This document shows, in pieces, positions 17,720 to 25,848 of a stretch of DNA of 64,000 nucleotides. Position 1 is the stretch's first letter; every line of letters begins with the position of its first letter. The stretch is taken from positions 124,001 through 188,000 of the forward strand of contig NZ_VYKL01000026.1 in NCBI RefSeq assembly GCF_008710145.1, given 5' to 3'. The DNA comes from Niallia endozanthoxylica. GTDB lineage: Bacteria > Bacillota > Bacilli > Bacillales > Cytobacillaceae. The notes under the pieces were generated by a model, which saw only the letters and a program-made list of their open reading frames with translations, was not told where the DNA came from and searched no databases. The translations under genes and the position numbers were made by a program.

Positions 17720-18292
17720 ATGAAATTTCGGGTTCTTGTGTTATTATTAGTAACAGCTATATTTCTGCTTACTGCTTGCGGCGGCATAAAAGATCCTCAT
17801 AAGTGGCCTGTATCAGATTTCACCTATACGGATCAAAATGGAGAGCCTTTTGGTTTACAGGATTTAAAAGGAAAGATTTGGGTTGCTGATCTTATCTTTA
17901 CTAATTGTGAGGATGTATGCCTTCCGATGACGGCGAATATGAAAAAATTGCAGGATGAAACGAAAAAGGAAGGGATAGAAAACATTCAGTTTGTCTCTTT
18001 TAGTGTTGATCCTGAAGTAGATAAGCCACAGGTATTGCATGATTACGGTAATAAGTTTAGTGCAGATTACAGTAATTGGCATTTTCTTACTGGATATAAT
18101 CAGAGTGATATAGAAGAATTTGCTTTAGAAACGTTTAAAACATGGGTTAAGAAACCTGAGGCAGGAGATCAGGTTATTCATGGGACAAGTTTCTATCTGG
18201 TTGACGGTGAAGGGAAAGTGATGAAGGATTATACCGGTTTAGCTGAAATTCCTATGGAACAGATAATAAAAGATATTAAGAGTTTACAATAG
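17720..18292 (+). CDS. ypmQ: SCO1/SenC copper-binding lipoprotein YpmQ
   Basis: 190 residues from ATG 17720. A lipoprotein signal ends at Cys20 (FLLTAC), so the thioredoxin-like domain faces outside. Copper/redox residues Cys63 and Cys67 lie in NCEDVC, and His154 in QVIHGTSFYLV, the full SCO set. SCO proteins help deliver copper to the CuA site of cytochrome c oxidase. The ribosome-binding site is CGGGGG. It is followed by ypmR and ypmS, the B. subtilis order, with a weak hairpin between. Confidence 0.92.
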   Translation: MKFRVLVLLLVTAIFLLTACGGIKDPHKWPVSDFTYTDQNGEPFGLQDLKGKIWVADLIFTNCEDVCLPMTANMKKLQDETKKEGIENIQFVSFSVDPEVDKPQVLHDYGNKFSADYSNWHFLTGYNQSDIEEFALETFKTWVKKPEAGDQVIHGTSFYLVDGEGKVMKDYTGLAEIPMEQIIKDIKSLQ

Positions 18293-18314
18293 GCCTATAT
18301 TAGGCCTATTTATT
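18288..18314 (+). terminator. Hairpin after ypmQ
   Basis: AATAGGCC pairs with GGCCTATT around a seven-base loop, then TATTTT. It overlaps the stop codon and is a moderate terminator. Confidence 0.55.
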
Positions 18315-18370
18315 TTCGTTAACTTTTAAGCATGATATAATAAATGTACTTCAAGAAGGCGGGTGATGGG

Positions 18371-19204
18371 ATGAAAAAAAGATTCATCGTTCTATTTCTT
18401 GCCGTACTTTCTGTTCTTTCATACAGCGTATTTTATTTTATAACTTCTCATGTAAACCAAGCAGAAAAAGTGACTCAACTTACAAAAGCTGCTCCGATAC
18501 CTGTTCAACCACAAGATATGCAAATTGTTGCTTTAGGGGATTCATTAACCGAAGGAGTTGGAGATGTAACTGAGAAAGGCGGTTATATTCCCTATTTACA
18601 GACATTTCTCGAGGGTGAAGAGGATATTAAGACAGTGCAGATTGATAATTTTGGTGTGAAAGGGTCCAGATCTGATCAACTGCTGCAAAAAGTGCAGACT
18701 GTGGAAGTTCAAGCAGCAATTAAGGAATCTGATATGGTTATTATAACAATTGGTGGAAACGATATGATGAAGGTGGTTAGAGAAAATATTACCAACTTAA
18801 CAAAAAATGACTTTTTGATGCAAAGGGAGTTATTTAAAGAAAACTTATCCTCTATTATAGAGGTTATCAGAAATGAGAATGATAATATTCATATTGTGCT
18901 TGTTGGCTTATATAATCCCTTTCATAAGTGGTTTCCAGAAATTAAAGAGATGAATGAAGTTGTGAATGAATGGAATGAGAGCAGTCAAGAAATATTGGGA
19001 CAGTATCCTGATACGTATTTCGTAGGCATAATGGAACTGTTTGAAAATGTAGAAGAGGAATTATTATACACTGATTATTTTCATCCGAATAATAGGGGGT
19101 ATGAAGTAATTGCAGGGAAAGTATATGAAGAACTAGAAAAAGATGTGATTGAACAAGTAGTTGAGCAAAAATGGTTAGTTCAAAAACAGGAGGAGTTTAA
19201 TTGA
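18371..19204 (+). CDS. ypmR: GDSL/SGNH-family lipase or esterase YpmR
   Basis: 277 residues from ATG 18371. The N-terminal hydrophobic segment (about residues 4-24) is a signal or anchor, so the enzyme is extracytoplasmic. SGNH residues: nucleophile Ser58 in VALGDSLTEGVGD, the TIGGNDMM block, and the Asp/His pair in DYFHPNNRGY. The substrate is unknown; lipid or cell-wall esters are plausible. The stop codon TGA overlaps the TTG start of ypmS by three bases, so the two are translationally coupled. Confidence 0.9.
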   Translation: MKKRFIVLFLAVLSVLSYSVFYFITSHVNQAEKVTQLTKAAPIPVQPQDMQIVALGDSLTEGVGDVTEKGGYIPYLQTFLEGEEDIKTVQIDNFGVKGSRSDQLLQKVQTVEVQAAIKESDMVIITIGGNDMMKVVRENITNLTKNDFLMQRELFKENLSSIIEVIRNENDNIHIVLVGLYNPFHKWFPEIKEMNEVVNEWNESSQEILGQYPDTYFVGIMELFENVEEELLYTDYFHPNNRGYEVIAGKVYEELEKDVIEQVVEQKWLVQKQEEFN

Positions 19205-19785
19205 AAGGAGTCCATTGGAAAAGGTTATTTTATTTGCTCCTAATAATAAATGGTGCAGTGTTAATTACTTTCTTCATTTTTCTTACTTTATTGTTTAAGA
19301 GTCCGGGAGAAGAAGTAAATATTTCGACTCAAACGAAAGATGAAAACGATGTTTATTTTCAAGTAAAAACAAATAAACACGATTTAAATAAAATAATCAA
19401 TCGTTATTTAGAAGAAGAACTGTCTGGGAAAATTGATTATAAGATTGTTCTAACAGATGAAGTGGAATTATATGGTATTCTTCCTGTTTTTAACAGTGAA
19501 GTGGAAATGAAACTGACGTTTGAACCGCATGCACTTGAAAATGGAGATATTGAATTGGAACAGAAAACAATGTCGATTGGTAAATTATCACTTCCTGTCC
19601 CGTATGTATTAAAATTTATTCAAAATAGCTATGAGTTTCCCAATTGGGTGATCATTCAGCCGGATAAAGAAAAAATATATATGTCGTTACAGAATATGGA
19701 ACTTAAAAGTAATCTTGATGTCAGGGTGGATGAATTTCATTTGAAAAATGATGATATTTCATTTTCCTTAGGTGTACCTATATAG
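19201..19785 (+). CDS. ypmS: YpmS-family membrane-anchored protein (DUF2140)
   Basis: 194 residues from a TTG start overlapping the ypmR stop; AGGAGG lies 6-8 bases upstream inside ypmR. One N-terminal membrane helix (about residues 9-30) anchors an extracytoplasmic domain with the DUF2140 pattern: LNKIINRYLEEELSG, a long beta stretch, and PNWVIIQPDKEKIYMSL. The function is unknown. Coupling to the GDSL hydrolase YpmR suggests a shared task at the outer membrane face, which is inference. Confidence 0.85.
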   Translation: MKGVHWKRLFYLLLIINGAVLITFFIFLTLLFKSPGEEVNISTQTKDENDVYFQVKTNKHDLNKIINRYLEEELSGKIDYKIVLTDEVELYGILPVFNSEVEMKLTFEPHALENGDIELEQKTMSIGKLSLPVPYVLKFIQNSYEFPNWVIIQPDKEKIYMSLQNMELKSNLDVRVDEFHLKNDDISFSLGVPI

Positions 19786-19839
19786 GTGAGTATGAATGGA
19801 TAAAAACAGGGAAAAAAGATTATAAAGAGGTGTATGAAA

Positions 19840-20376
19840 ATGACAAATCATGATTTTGAATTGGCAACCTTTGCGGGCGGTTGTTTTTGGTGTATGGTAA
19901 AACCCTTTGATCAAGAGCCGGGAATTATTAAAGTCGAGTCAGGATATACTGGCGGAACGAAGGAAAATCCTACCTATCAAGAGGTATGTTCTGAAACCAC
20001 CGGACACTATGAAGCGGTTCAAATTACGTTTGATCCGGCGGTTTATTCGTACGAAAAGCTGTTGTCAATTTATTGGCAGCAAATTGATCCAACAGATGCT
20101 GGCGGACAGTTTTATGACCGAGGGCAGTCTTACCAAACCGCCATATTTTATCATAATGAAAATCAAAAGAAGATAGCAGAGCAATCGAAACAGCAGTTAG
20201 AATTGAGCGGAAGGTTCTTGAGGCCGATTACAACCGCCATTCTGCCTGCTAAAACATTTTATCCAGCTGAGGAATACCACCAGCGCTATTATAAGAAAAA
20301 CCCTGCCCATTATGAACGGTACCAAATCGGTTCTGGTCGAAAAGCCTTTATAGAAAAACATTGGGGGAATGAATAA
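19840..20376 (+). CDS. msrA: Peptide methionine (S)-S-oxide reductase MsrA
   Basis: 178 residues from ATG 19840, chosen over 19834 because the AAAGAGGTG site then has proper spacing. The catalytic Cys15 lies in the signature AGGCFWC, followed by GYTGG and YHQRYY near the end. It reduces the S-epimer of methionine sulphoxide. Its stop codon overlaps the msrB start by one base (TAATG), giving a coupled pair that repairs both epimers. Confidence 0.97.
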   Translation: MTNHDFELATFAGGCFWCMVKPFDQEPGIIKVESGYTGGTKENPTYQEVCSETTGHYEAVQITFDPAVYSYEKLLSIYWQQIDPTDAGGQFYDRGQSYQTAIFYHNENQKKIAEQSKQQLELSGRFLRPITTAILPAKTFYPAEEYHQRYYKKNPAHYERYQIGSGRKAFIEKHWGNE

Positions 20377-20804
20377 TGGCAAATAAGGAAGAACTACGAG
20401 AAAAATTAACACCAATCCAATTTGAGGTTACACAGAATAACGGGACAGAGCCTCCTTTTCGAAATGAATATTGGAATGAATTTCGTGATGGAATCTATGT
20501 AGATATTGTGTCAGGAAAGCCGCTATTCTCATCTAAAGATAAATTTGATGCTGGATGTGGCTGGCCGAGTTTTACAAAGCCGCTGACTGAAGAGGAAATG
20601 GTTGAAAAAACGGATACTAGTCATTTTATGGTTCGGACAGAGATAAGAAGCAAAAGTGCTGATTCGCATCTTGGACATGTGTTTAATGATGGGCCTGTGC
20701 CGACTGGGTTGCGCTATTGCATCAATTCCGCTTCGCTTAAATTTATTCCAAAAGAAAAACTAGAAGAAGAAGGCTTTAAAGAATATGCAAAGCTTTTTGA
20801 ATAA
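20376..20804 (+). CDS. msrB: Peptide methionine (R)-S-oxide reductase MsrB
   Basis: 142 residues, starting in the msrA stop. Signature blocks are [16 protein letters not shown] and [13 protein letters not shown], whose Cys is the catalytic one. The paired CXXC zinc sites of some MsrB proteins are absent, as in several Bacillus enzymes. It is closed by a strong terminator shared with the convergent SGNH gene. Confidence 0.97.
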   Translation: MANKEELREKLTPIQFEVTQNNGTEPPFRNEYWNEFRDGIYVDIVSGKPLFSSKDKFDAGCGWPSFTKPLTEEEMVEKTDTSHFMVRTEIRSKSADSHLGHVFNDGPVPTGLRYCINSASLKFIPKEKLEEEGFKEYAKLFE

Positions 20805-20846
20805 AAGAAAGGAGTGGCAGAATTTCTGTTCACTCCTTTCTTTTAT
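20803..20846 (+). terminator. Terminator between msrB and the SGNH hydrolase gene, bidirectional
   Basis: A 14-base-pair perfect stem (20803-20816 with 20831-20844) flanked by A and T on either side. It overlaps both stop regions. Confidence 0.9.
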
Positions 20847-21931
20847 TCGTATACGACAATCGAGGACAGCTGGATATTAGGATAACGGGATTTATTATGG
20901 ACTGACTTTGTGCCTGTTGAGATAAAGGTAACTTTGTGCTCTCCTGCCGGTAAATCGCTCGTAACGTATAATACCCTATTCTTATGAATTGGCCACCAGG
21001 TCGAAATTCTTCTAACAAACTGATTATCTATATATACATCGATTTTTCCGCCTTGTTCATGTTTCAGTACTTTTACTCCAAGATTTGTACCGTTAAAGGG
21101 GTATGTGATGCGTGCGCCCTTTTCGTTAGCTATATAATAACCATTTTTTACTTGAAACAAATCATTTATCTCATTATACTGCGTAAATTCCTTTATTTTT
21201 AATTCTTTTGTATAGAGGATTGGCTCTTTTAAGACTGCAGCTTGCTTACCGTTTTCTAAACCTTTGGCGATTGCAGCTAAAATAGAATCAGCGTAAAGCT
21301 TATAGCCAAGTCCGTTTGGGTGGACGAAGTCAGCGGTTAGTTGGGCTATTGGATAAGCTGAATGTTGGAAGGGAATTCTCATATCAATATGATTGGCTTG
21401 ATAATGATTAGAAAGTTTTTTGATTTTATTTGCAAACTGGTCCTGTTCTAGGCAGCTTTCTGTAATGGTTATGAGCTCTGCATCGGGGTATTTTGTTTTT
21501 ATTTCTCGAATAAGGCCCTCGTAATAATAGGCGAATTGTTTTTCGTTCATATATTTTCGGTCATTTTCACCGAATATCAAGAAGACTAAATCCGTAGATG
21601 GAGGGGTTTTTGCTTTTTTAAACAAATAAAGTCCTTCATAGGCGGTTGCGCCGCTTTGGACTACGGAATGTCTTGTTAAATTAATTTGGTAGCTTTTTTT
21701 CATTTCTTTTTCCCATTGTGAAAACCAAGTGAGTGAGCGATTGACAACCCCAGCTCCCCGTCCGATGCTGTCTCCGACAATTAAATAATGAATATCATGT
21801 TTTTTTGCAATCTTTTCATAAACAGAACTGGTTTTGCTTTTGGCATGTTCATGATAGATAAGAAAAAACAAACTAAAGCAAATAGAGAATATCAGTATTA
21901 AGGCAGCGGTATTATTTCTGTTCTTGCTCAT
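20843..21931 (-). CDS. Membrane-anchored SGNH/GDSL hydrolase with C-terminal beta domain
   Basis: 362 residues from ATG 21931; GAGGGGG lies 7 bases upstream, so the 18 residues before it are left out. TM helix at about 8-25, then an SGNH domain with nucleophile Ser55 in IVGDSIGRGAG, a GEND block (LIFGENDRKY), and Asp/His in DFVHPNGLGY. Residues 245-362 form a beta-sandwich-like tail (KIDVYIDNQFV, LPAGEHKVTFIS) that probably binds substrate. It looks like a cell-surface esterase, perhaps a polysaccharide O-deacetylase, but the substrate cannot be read from the sequence. It is unrelated in position to the YpmR enzyme on the other strand. Confidence 0.8.
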   Translation of the reverse strand: MSKNRNNTAALILIFSICFSLFFLIYHEHAKSKTSSVYEKIAKKHDIHYLIVGDSIGRGAGVVNRSLTWFSQWEKEMKKSYQINLTRHSVVQSGATAYEGLYLFKKAKTPPSTDLVFLIFGENDRKYMNEKQFAYYYEGLIREIKTKYPDAELITITESCLEQDQFANKIKKLSNHYQANHIDMRIPFQHSAYPIAQLTADFVHPNGLGYKLYADSILAAIAKGLENGKQAAVLKEPILYTKELKIKEFTQYNEINDLFQVKNGYYIANEKGARITYPFNGTNLGVKVLKHEQGGKIDVYIDNQFVRRISTWWPIHKNRVLYVTSDLPAGEHKVTFISTGTKSVHNKSRYPNIQLSSIVVYE

Positions 21932-22191
21932 TAATATGCCCCCTCTGCAAATCATGATGATAGGTAAGAATTTAAGTGAACCCATTTACTCCTTAATGTT
22001 AGGATACCGTATGCGGACTAGGATTATCAGTCTTTTTCTTTTTAATTATGAAATAAGACTATTCTGATTTCCATTCGCTTTCGGTTCGAATTCTATTCAT
22101 TTACAACTAGGCTGATGCACATACCGTTCATGTATTTAACGAATAGGTTATAAGGGAGAAGAATACCTAGACATGTTAAGGAGGGATTGGG

Positions 22192-22332
22192 ATGCATTAC
22201 GGACAATGTGATCCATGTTACCAAGGATATGGCTACCCTATTGGAGGGTTTTGTCATAATAACGGTTTTGCTTTAATTGTTGTGTTGTTTATTTTGTTAA
22301 TTATCATTGGGGCATGCTGCTACGGAAGATAG
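22192..22332 (+). CDS. YjcZ-family small spore membrane protein
   Basis: A 46-residue gene with AAGGAGG 7 bases before the ATG. The C-terminal half has the YjcZ signature (GFALIVVLFILLIIIGA), one membrane helix, and ends CCYGR. The N-terminal half is rich in Gly, Tyr and Cys (GQCDPCYQGYGY). YjcZ-family peptides are found in spore-formers and are linked to sporulation; several are made late in the mother cell. The three or four cysteines are more than most relatives carry, which would suit cross-linking in a coat layer. Confidence 0.85.
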   Translation: MHYGQCDPCYQGYGYPIGGFCHNNGFALIVVLFILLIIIGACCYGR

Positions 22333-22403
22333 AGATATTCTTAATCGCTTTTGCAGTGCGGAAAGAAGAAACAGGATAAGGATAAAAAGTGTAAAAAGAA
22401 TCT

Positions 22404-22458
22404 AAAAGGTACCCTATAGAGTAGACAAATAAGACGTCTGCCAAAAGGGTACTTTTTT
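22404..22458 (+). terminator. Terminator after the YjcZ gene
   Basis: AAAAGGTACCC pairs with GGGTAC-TTTT, with an inner GTAGAC/GTCTGC helix, then T6. Confidence 0.75.
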
Positions 22459-22527
22459 ATTAGAGAAATTTTATCTTACTGCATATATTTATATGTAAAC
22501 TTTTCTTACATAAATTTTCAGATATTA

Positions 22528-22556
22528 TTGACAATAATGAAAAATCAGCGTAATAT
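22528..22556 (+). promoter_or_regulatory. Sigma-A promoter of amt
   Basis: TTGACA at 22528-22533 and TAATAT at 22551-22556 with a 17-base spacer, 80 bases before the amt start codon. A near-consensus promoter, so control is probably by repression. Confidence 0.85.
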
Positions 22557-22573
22557 AAAGAATATCAAATAGA

Positions 22574-22612
22574 TGTTAGGTTTTCTAACGTTAAATGTTA
22601 GATTTTCTAAGG
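22574..22612. promoter_or_regulatory. Tandem GlnR/TnrA-like operators in the amt leader
   Basis: TGTTAGGTTTTCTAACG (22574-22590) and TGTTAGATTTTCTAAGG (22596-22612) each fit TGTNANAWWWTNTNACA at all but two positions. They are 22 bases apart, two helical turns. They lie just downstream of the -10 box, a repressor position. GlnR and TnrA use this site to couple ammonium uptake to nitrogen status. Confidence 0.75.
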
Positions 22613-22635
22613 TCGAACAGAAGGGAGATAATATG

Positions 22636-23898
22636 ATGGATCCAATATTTTTAATGAACAGTTTGTGGGTCATGTTGGGGGCAATTTTAGTCGTATTTAT
22701 GATTGGCGGGTTTATTCTACTTGAAGCAGGTTCAACAAGAATGAAAAATGCTGGACATATTGCTGGAAAAACCATTTTCACATTCGGTCTTGCATCTATC
22801 ATTTATTGGGCAGTCGGTTATGGCTTTACATTTGGTGATAATGCGAATTTCTTTGTCGGTTTAAGTGATTTCTTTTATTCCGGAGCACAAATCGAAGATG
22901 CTAGTCTAGCAACTCCTGTATTCTTTGTTTTCCAGTTAGCTTTCGCTGGAATTTCTATTACGATAGCATTGGGTGGATTTGCAGAGCGGGCAAAATTCTC
23001 CGCATATGTAATCTTTACGATTCTTTTTGGAGCATTAATCTATCCGGTGATAGCACATTGGATTTGGGGCGGCGGCTGGTTAGCAGAACATGGAAAACAA
23101 GACTTTGCCGGTTCAACAGTGGTACATTTAACAGGTGCAATGGCAGCTTTAGCGGCGACGGTATTATTAAAACCTCGTATCGGAAAATATAATTCAGATG
23201 GTACTGCTAATAACCTGGCAGGACACAACCAAGTATATACAGCATTAGCCGTATTGATTCTTTGGGTAGGTTGGTTTGGTTTTAACGCAGGCAGTACTGT
23301 TGCGGTTGATGAAGGATTCTTCGGTTTTGTTGCATTGAATACCAATCTAGCAGCAGGAGCAGGGGCGGTTGCAGCAACGTTAATTTCTTGGGTCGTACTT
23401 GGTAAGCCGGATGTACCAACAATCTTGAACGGTGCATTAGCAGGACTTGTTGCCATTACTGCATCTTGCGCATTCGTAGATACATGGGGAGCAGTAGTCA
23501 TTGGTTTTATTGCCGGAATCATTGTTTTTTATAGTTGTAGATTCTTTGAAAAGAAAAAAATTGATGATCCTATTTTTGCCTTATCTGTTCATGGTACAGC
23601 AGGTGTTTGGGGTACGCTGTCAACTGGTTTCTTTGCTACACCGGAACTTGCTTCAGTTGGGCTTCCTGGTTTATTCTACGGCGGAGGACTAGAGCAATTA
23701 GGTGTACAATTAATGGGGGTTGTGACTTCAGGGGCATATGCCTTTGCCGTTTCCTTTATTATTCTTTTTATTATGAAAAAACTAGTTGGTATTCGTGTAA
23801 CGGAAGAGGAAGAAATCATGGGCTTGGATATGAGTGAGCATGGAAGCTACGGATATCCAGAACAATTTACAGCTAGTGAAACAAAGCTTCACTCATAA
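22636..23898 (+). CDS. amt: Ammonium transporter Amt (NrgA)
   Basis: About 420 residues from ATG 22636 (ATG 22633 is equally possible); AAGGGAG lies 8 bases upstream. Eleven or so membrane helices. Family motifs: GGFAERAKFSAY, the pore histidine in DFAGSTVVHLTGA, and the second in FALSVHGTAGVWGTL. The C-terminal tail is cytosolic. In most Bacillus the next gene is the PII protein glnK/nrgB; here it is absent, and a nucleotidyltransferase gene follows after a terminator. Expression is predicted to be nitrogen-controlled through the two operator-like boxes in the leader. Confidence 0.95.
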   Translation: MDPIFLMNSLWVMLGAILVVFMIGGFILLEAGSTRMKNAGHIAGKTIFTFGLASIIYWAVGYGFTFGDNANFFVGLSDFFYSGAQIEDASLATPVFFVFQLAFAGISITIALGGFAERAKFSAYVIFTILFGALIYPVIAHWIWGGGWLAEHGKQDFAGSTVVHLTGAMAALAATVLLKPRIGKYNSDGTANNLAGHNQVYTALAVLILWVGWFGFNAGSTVAVDEGFFGFVALNTNLAAGAGAVAATLISWVVLGKPDVPTILNGALAGLVAITASCAFVDTWGAVVIGFIAGIIVFYSCRFFEKKKIDDPIFALSVHGTAGVWGTLSTGFFATPELASVGLPGLFYGGGLEQLGVQLMGVVTSGAYAFAVSFIILFIMKKLVGIRVTEEEEIMGLDMSEHGSYGYPEQFTASETKLHS

Positions 23899-23900
23899 AA

Positions 23901-23936
23901 AAACAAAGGCCTCTTTATAGGAGGCTTTTGTTTTAG
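23901..23936 (+). terminator. Terminator of amt
   Basis: A 13-base-pair stem (23901-23913 with 23921-23933) with one G-T pair, then T. Confidence 0.9.
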
Positions 23937-23995
23937 TTTCTAATAGGTTTTGTGTATGATTTTAATACTGTTCTTAATTAATTGAGGTGTGGATG

Positions 23996-24976
23996 ATGGT
24001 AAAGAATTGTGATTCTTATGAATCAATACGGAAGTGGAAGGAAGCGAATGTTAACGAATACGCTGTTGACACTTTTTCCCTTAACCAGTTTCATGACTTA
24101 ATCATGAACAGAGTATTTGAAGCAGCCATTAGTCGTTTAGATATTGGAAATCCTCCCTGTGATTTTTGTTGGTTTATTGCCGGAAGCGGTGGGAGACTAG
24201 AGCAGGGTTTTATCAGTGATCAAGATCATGGAATCATCTTTGATATATCAAGTAAGGAAAATGAAAAATATTTTTTAGAGCTTGGAAAGGAAATTTCATA
24301 TGGGCTTTATGTTGTGGGTTATCCCTATTGCAAAGGGAAAATTATGAGTTCAAATCCCATGTGGTGTAAATCAATCGATGGCTGGCTAGAGCAGCTTTAT
24401 TACTGGATGGAGGAGAGAAGCTTAGAATCTATACGTTATCTCCAAATTTTTTATGATGCAAGGTGTTTATATGGGAAGGGACAATTTGTAAGACAATTGA
24501 AGGCGTTTATTTTTGAGTATCAAAGACAGAATCCTGTTCTTTTAAAGCGATTCATGGAAAATGTTATGCGTATTAAAAATTCCATTGGACCTCTTGGCCA
24601 AATTATTACTATTGTTTATGGAAAATATCAGGATTGTATTGATTTGAAGTATTCAGCCTTTCTTCCATATGTGAATGCGATTCGATTATTAGCTATAAAG
24701 GAAGGCTTGTATGTAACTTCTACTCTAGACAGAATAGAGGTTTTATTGCAACGCAATCATTATACTGAAGATCTATTTAGCAGTAAGGCCCATTTTCAAA
24801 AATTATTAGATTACCGGCTTTTTATAGTAAAAGGCAATTCATATGAAGATACTCATTTTTTGAATGTAAGAAATATAGGGAAAAAGGATAAAAAAGAACT
24901 GAAACAAATTCTGAAGGATGGTAAAAGACTTCATCAGTATGTCAGAGGAATAATTGAAAAAAAGATAGGAGGTTAA
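23996..24976 (+). CDS. DUF294/GlnD-like nucleotidyltransferase domain protein
   Basis: 326 residues from ATG 23996; GAGGTG lies about 7 bases upstream. The nucleotidyltransferase signature is AGSGGRLEQGFISDQDHGII near residues 64-85: a Gly-Ser start, then metal-binding Asp-x-Asp. This matches the DUF294 family of GlnD-related proteins (COG2905), but without the CBS or cyclic-nucleotide domains often fused to it. Residues 180-326 are the helical DUF294 C-terminal (substrate-binding) domain. It is cytosolic, and its acceptor protein or molecule is unknown. It ends 2 bases before an exonuclease gene, so the two form a unit. Confidence 0.8.
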   Translation: MVKNCDSYESIRKWKEANVNEYAVDTFSLNQFHDLIMNRVFEAAISRLDIGNPPCDFCWFIAGSGGRLEQGFISDQDHGIIFDISSKENEKYFLELGKEISYGLYVVGYPYCKGKIMSSNPMWCKSIDGWLEQLYYWMEERSLESIRYLQIFYDARCLYGKGQFVRQLKAFIFEYQRQNPVLLKRFMENVMRIKNSIGPLGQIITIVYGKYQDCIDLKYSAFLPYVNAIRLLAIKEGLYVTSTLDRIEVLLQRNHYTEDLFSSKAHFQKLLDYRLFIVKGNSYEDTHFLNVRNIGKKDKKELKQILKDGKRLHQYVRGIIEKKIGG

Positions 24977-24978
24977 AT

Positions 24979-25710
24979 ATGGCATTTGAACCATTTTTTC
25001 ATTTTATGAGAGGAATAAAGGGAAGGATGCAGGGCACCGGATTAGGAAGTGCTTATGGAGGACAAGATCTTCAACAAATAGCCTACGTCAGAAACCTCCA
25101 AAAGGAAATGAAACAAAGTGATGCGCTGTATGAACCATTAAATCAATTAAAAGTTGTCATCTTTGATATTGAAACGACAGGTTTTTTTCCTGAGCAGGGC
25201 GATGAAATTATTTCAATTGGAGCGGTAAAAATGGTTGGTGCCACCATTTGCGAGGACACATTTTATTCCCTCATTCGATGTGAGAAAGAACTATCAGAAA
25301 AAATTGAACAATTAACAGGATTAAACTCTGAGCAATTAAAAGAAGCGCCTGCATTAGCCGATGTTATGGCGCAATTTTACCACTTTGCAAAAGACTCTAC
25401 TCTTGTAGCCCACCATGCGAAACATGAAAAAAGCTTTTTGCAGAGTGTAAATTGGAAGCTTTTTCGAACACCATTTAAATATCGAATAGTTGACACCTCT
25501 TTTCTTTATCGAATTGCGGAACCAGAATGTCGTTTCAATAGATTGGAAGAATTATGTGAATATAATCGAATTCCGGTTGTTGACCGTCATCATGCCTTAG
25601 GAGATGCAAAACTAGCAGCAGAACTGTGGCGTATTTATATCCAAAAGGTCCAGGATTCTGGCTGCAACACCTTACAAGATGTTTATCATCGGATGGCAAA
25701 ACAAAGCTAG
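24979..25710 (+). CDS. DnaQ-like 3'-5' exonuclease (DEDDh)
   Basis: 243 residues, cytosolic. Exo I is VVIFDIETTGFFPEQGDEI (Asp and Glu metal ligands), Exo II is in TLVAHHAKHEKSFL, and Exo III is DRHHALGDAKLAAEL, giving the DEDDh order. AGGAGG precedes the ATG by 7 bases, inside the end of the previous gene. The N-terminal 50 residues are an extension with no clear motif. It may act on DNA or RNA ends. Coupling with the GlnD-like gene is the main hint to its role. Confidence 0.88.
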   Translation: MAFEPFFHFMRGIKGRMQGTGLGSAYGGQDLQQIAYVRNLQKEMKQSDALYEPLNQLKVVIFDIETTGFFPEQGDEIISIGAVKMVGATICEDTFYSLIRCEKELSEKIEQLTGLNSEQLKEAPALADVMAQFYHFAKDSTLVAHHAKHEKSFLQSVNWKLFRTPFKYRIVDTSFLYRIAEPECRFNRLEELCEYNRIPVVDRHHALGDAKLAAELWRIYIQKVQDSGCNTLQDVYHRMAKQS

Positions 25711-25786
25711 GGCAGGGTTTCTATTGGTCCTTAAGCTTTTTCTTTTCAGGTAACAAAGATATTAAGAAAGATTTCAGTCTATTATT

Positions 25787-25794
25787 CATACAAT
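25787..25794 (+). promoter_or_regulatory. Sigma-E-type -10 element before yodT (candidate)
   Basis: CATACAAT is a perfect sigma-E -10 and lies 55 bases before yodT. The yod operon of B. subtilis is known to be expressed in the mother cell under sigma-E. I cannot find a convincing -35 at the right distance. Confidence 0.35.
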
Positions 25795-25848
25795 TTAGTA
25801 ATTGATACAAAAATGTTTTTTCTTTTTGAAGACATGGAGAGTGAGAGG

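Noticed and set aside
22364..22423. Lys/Cys-rich frame (GKKKQDKDKKCKKNLKGTL) after the YjcZ gene
   Set aside because: It has only a TTG start, no ribosome-binding site, and runs into the terminator stem.
23040..23522. 160-codon minus-strand frame inside amt
   Set aside because: A low-complexity Ala/Pro/Thr translation opposite a clear transporter gene; a shadow frame.
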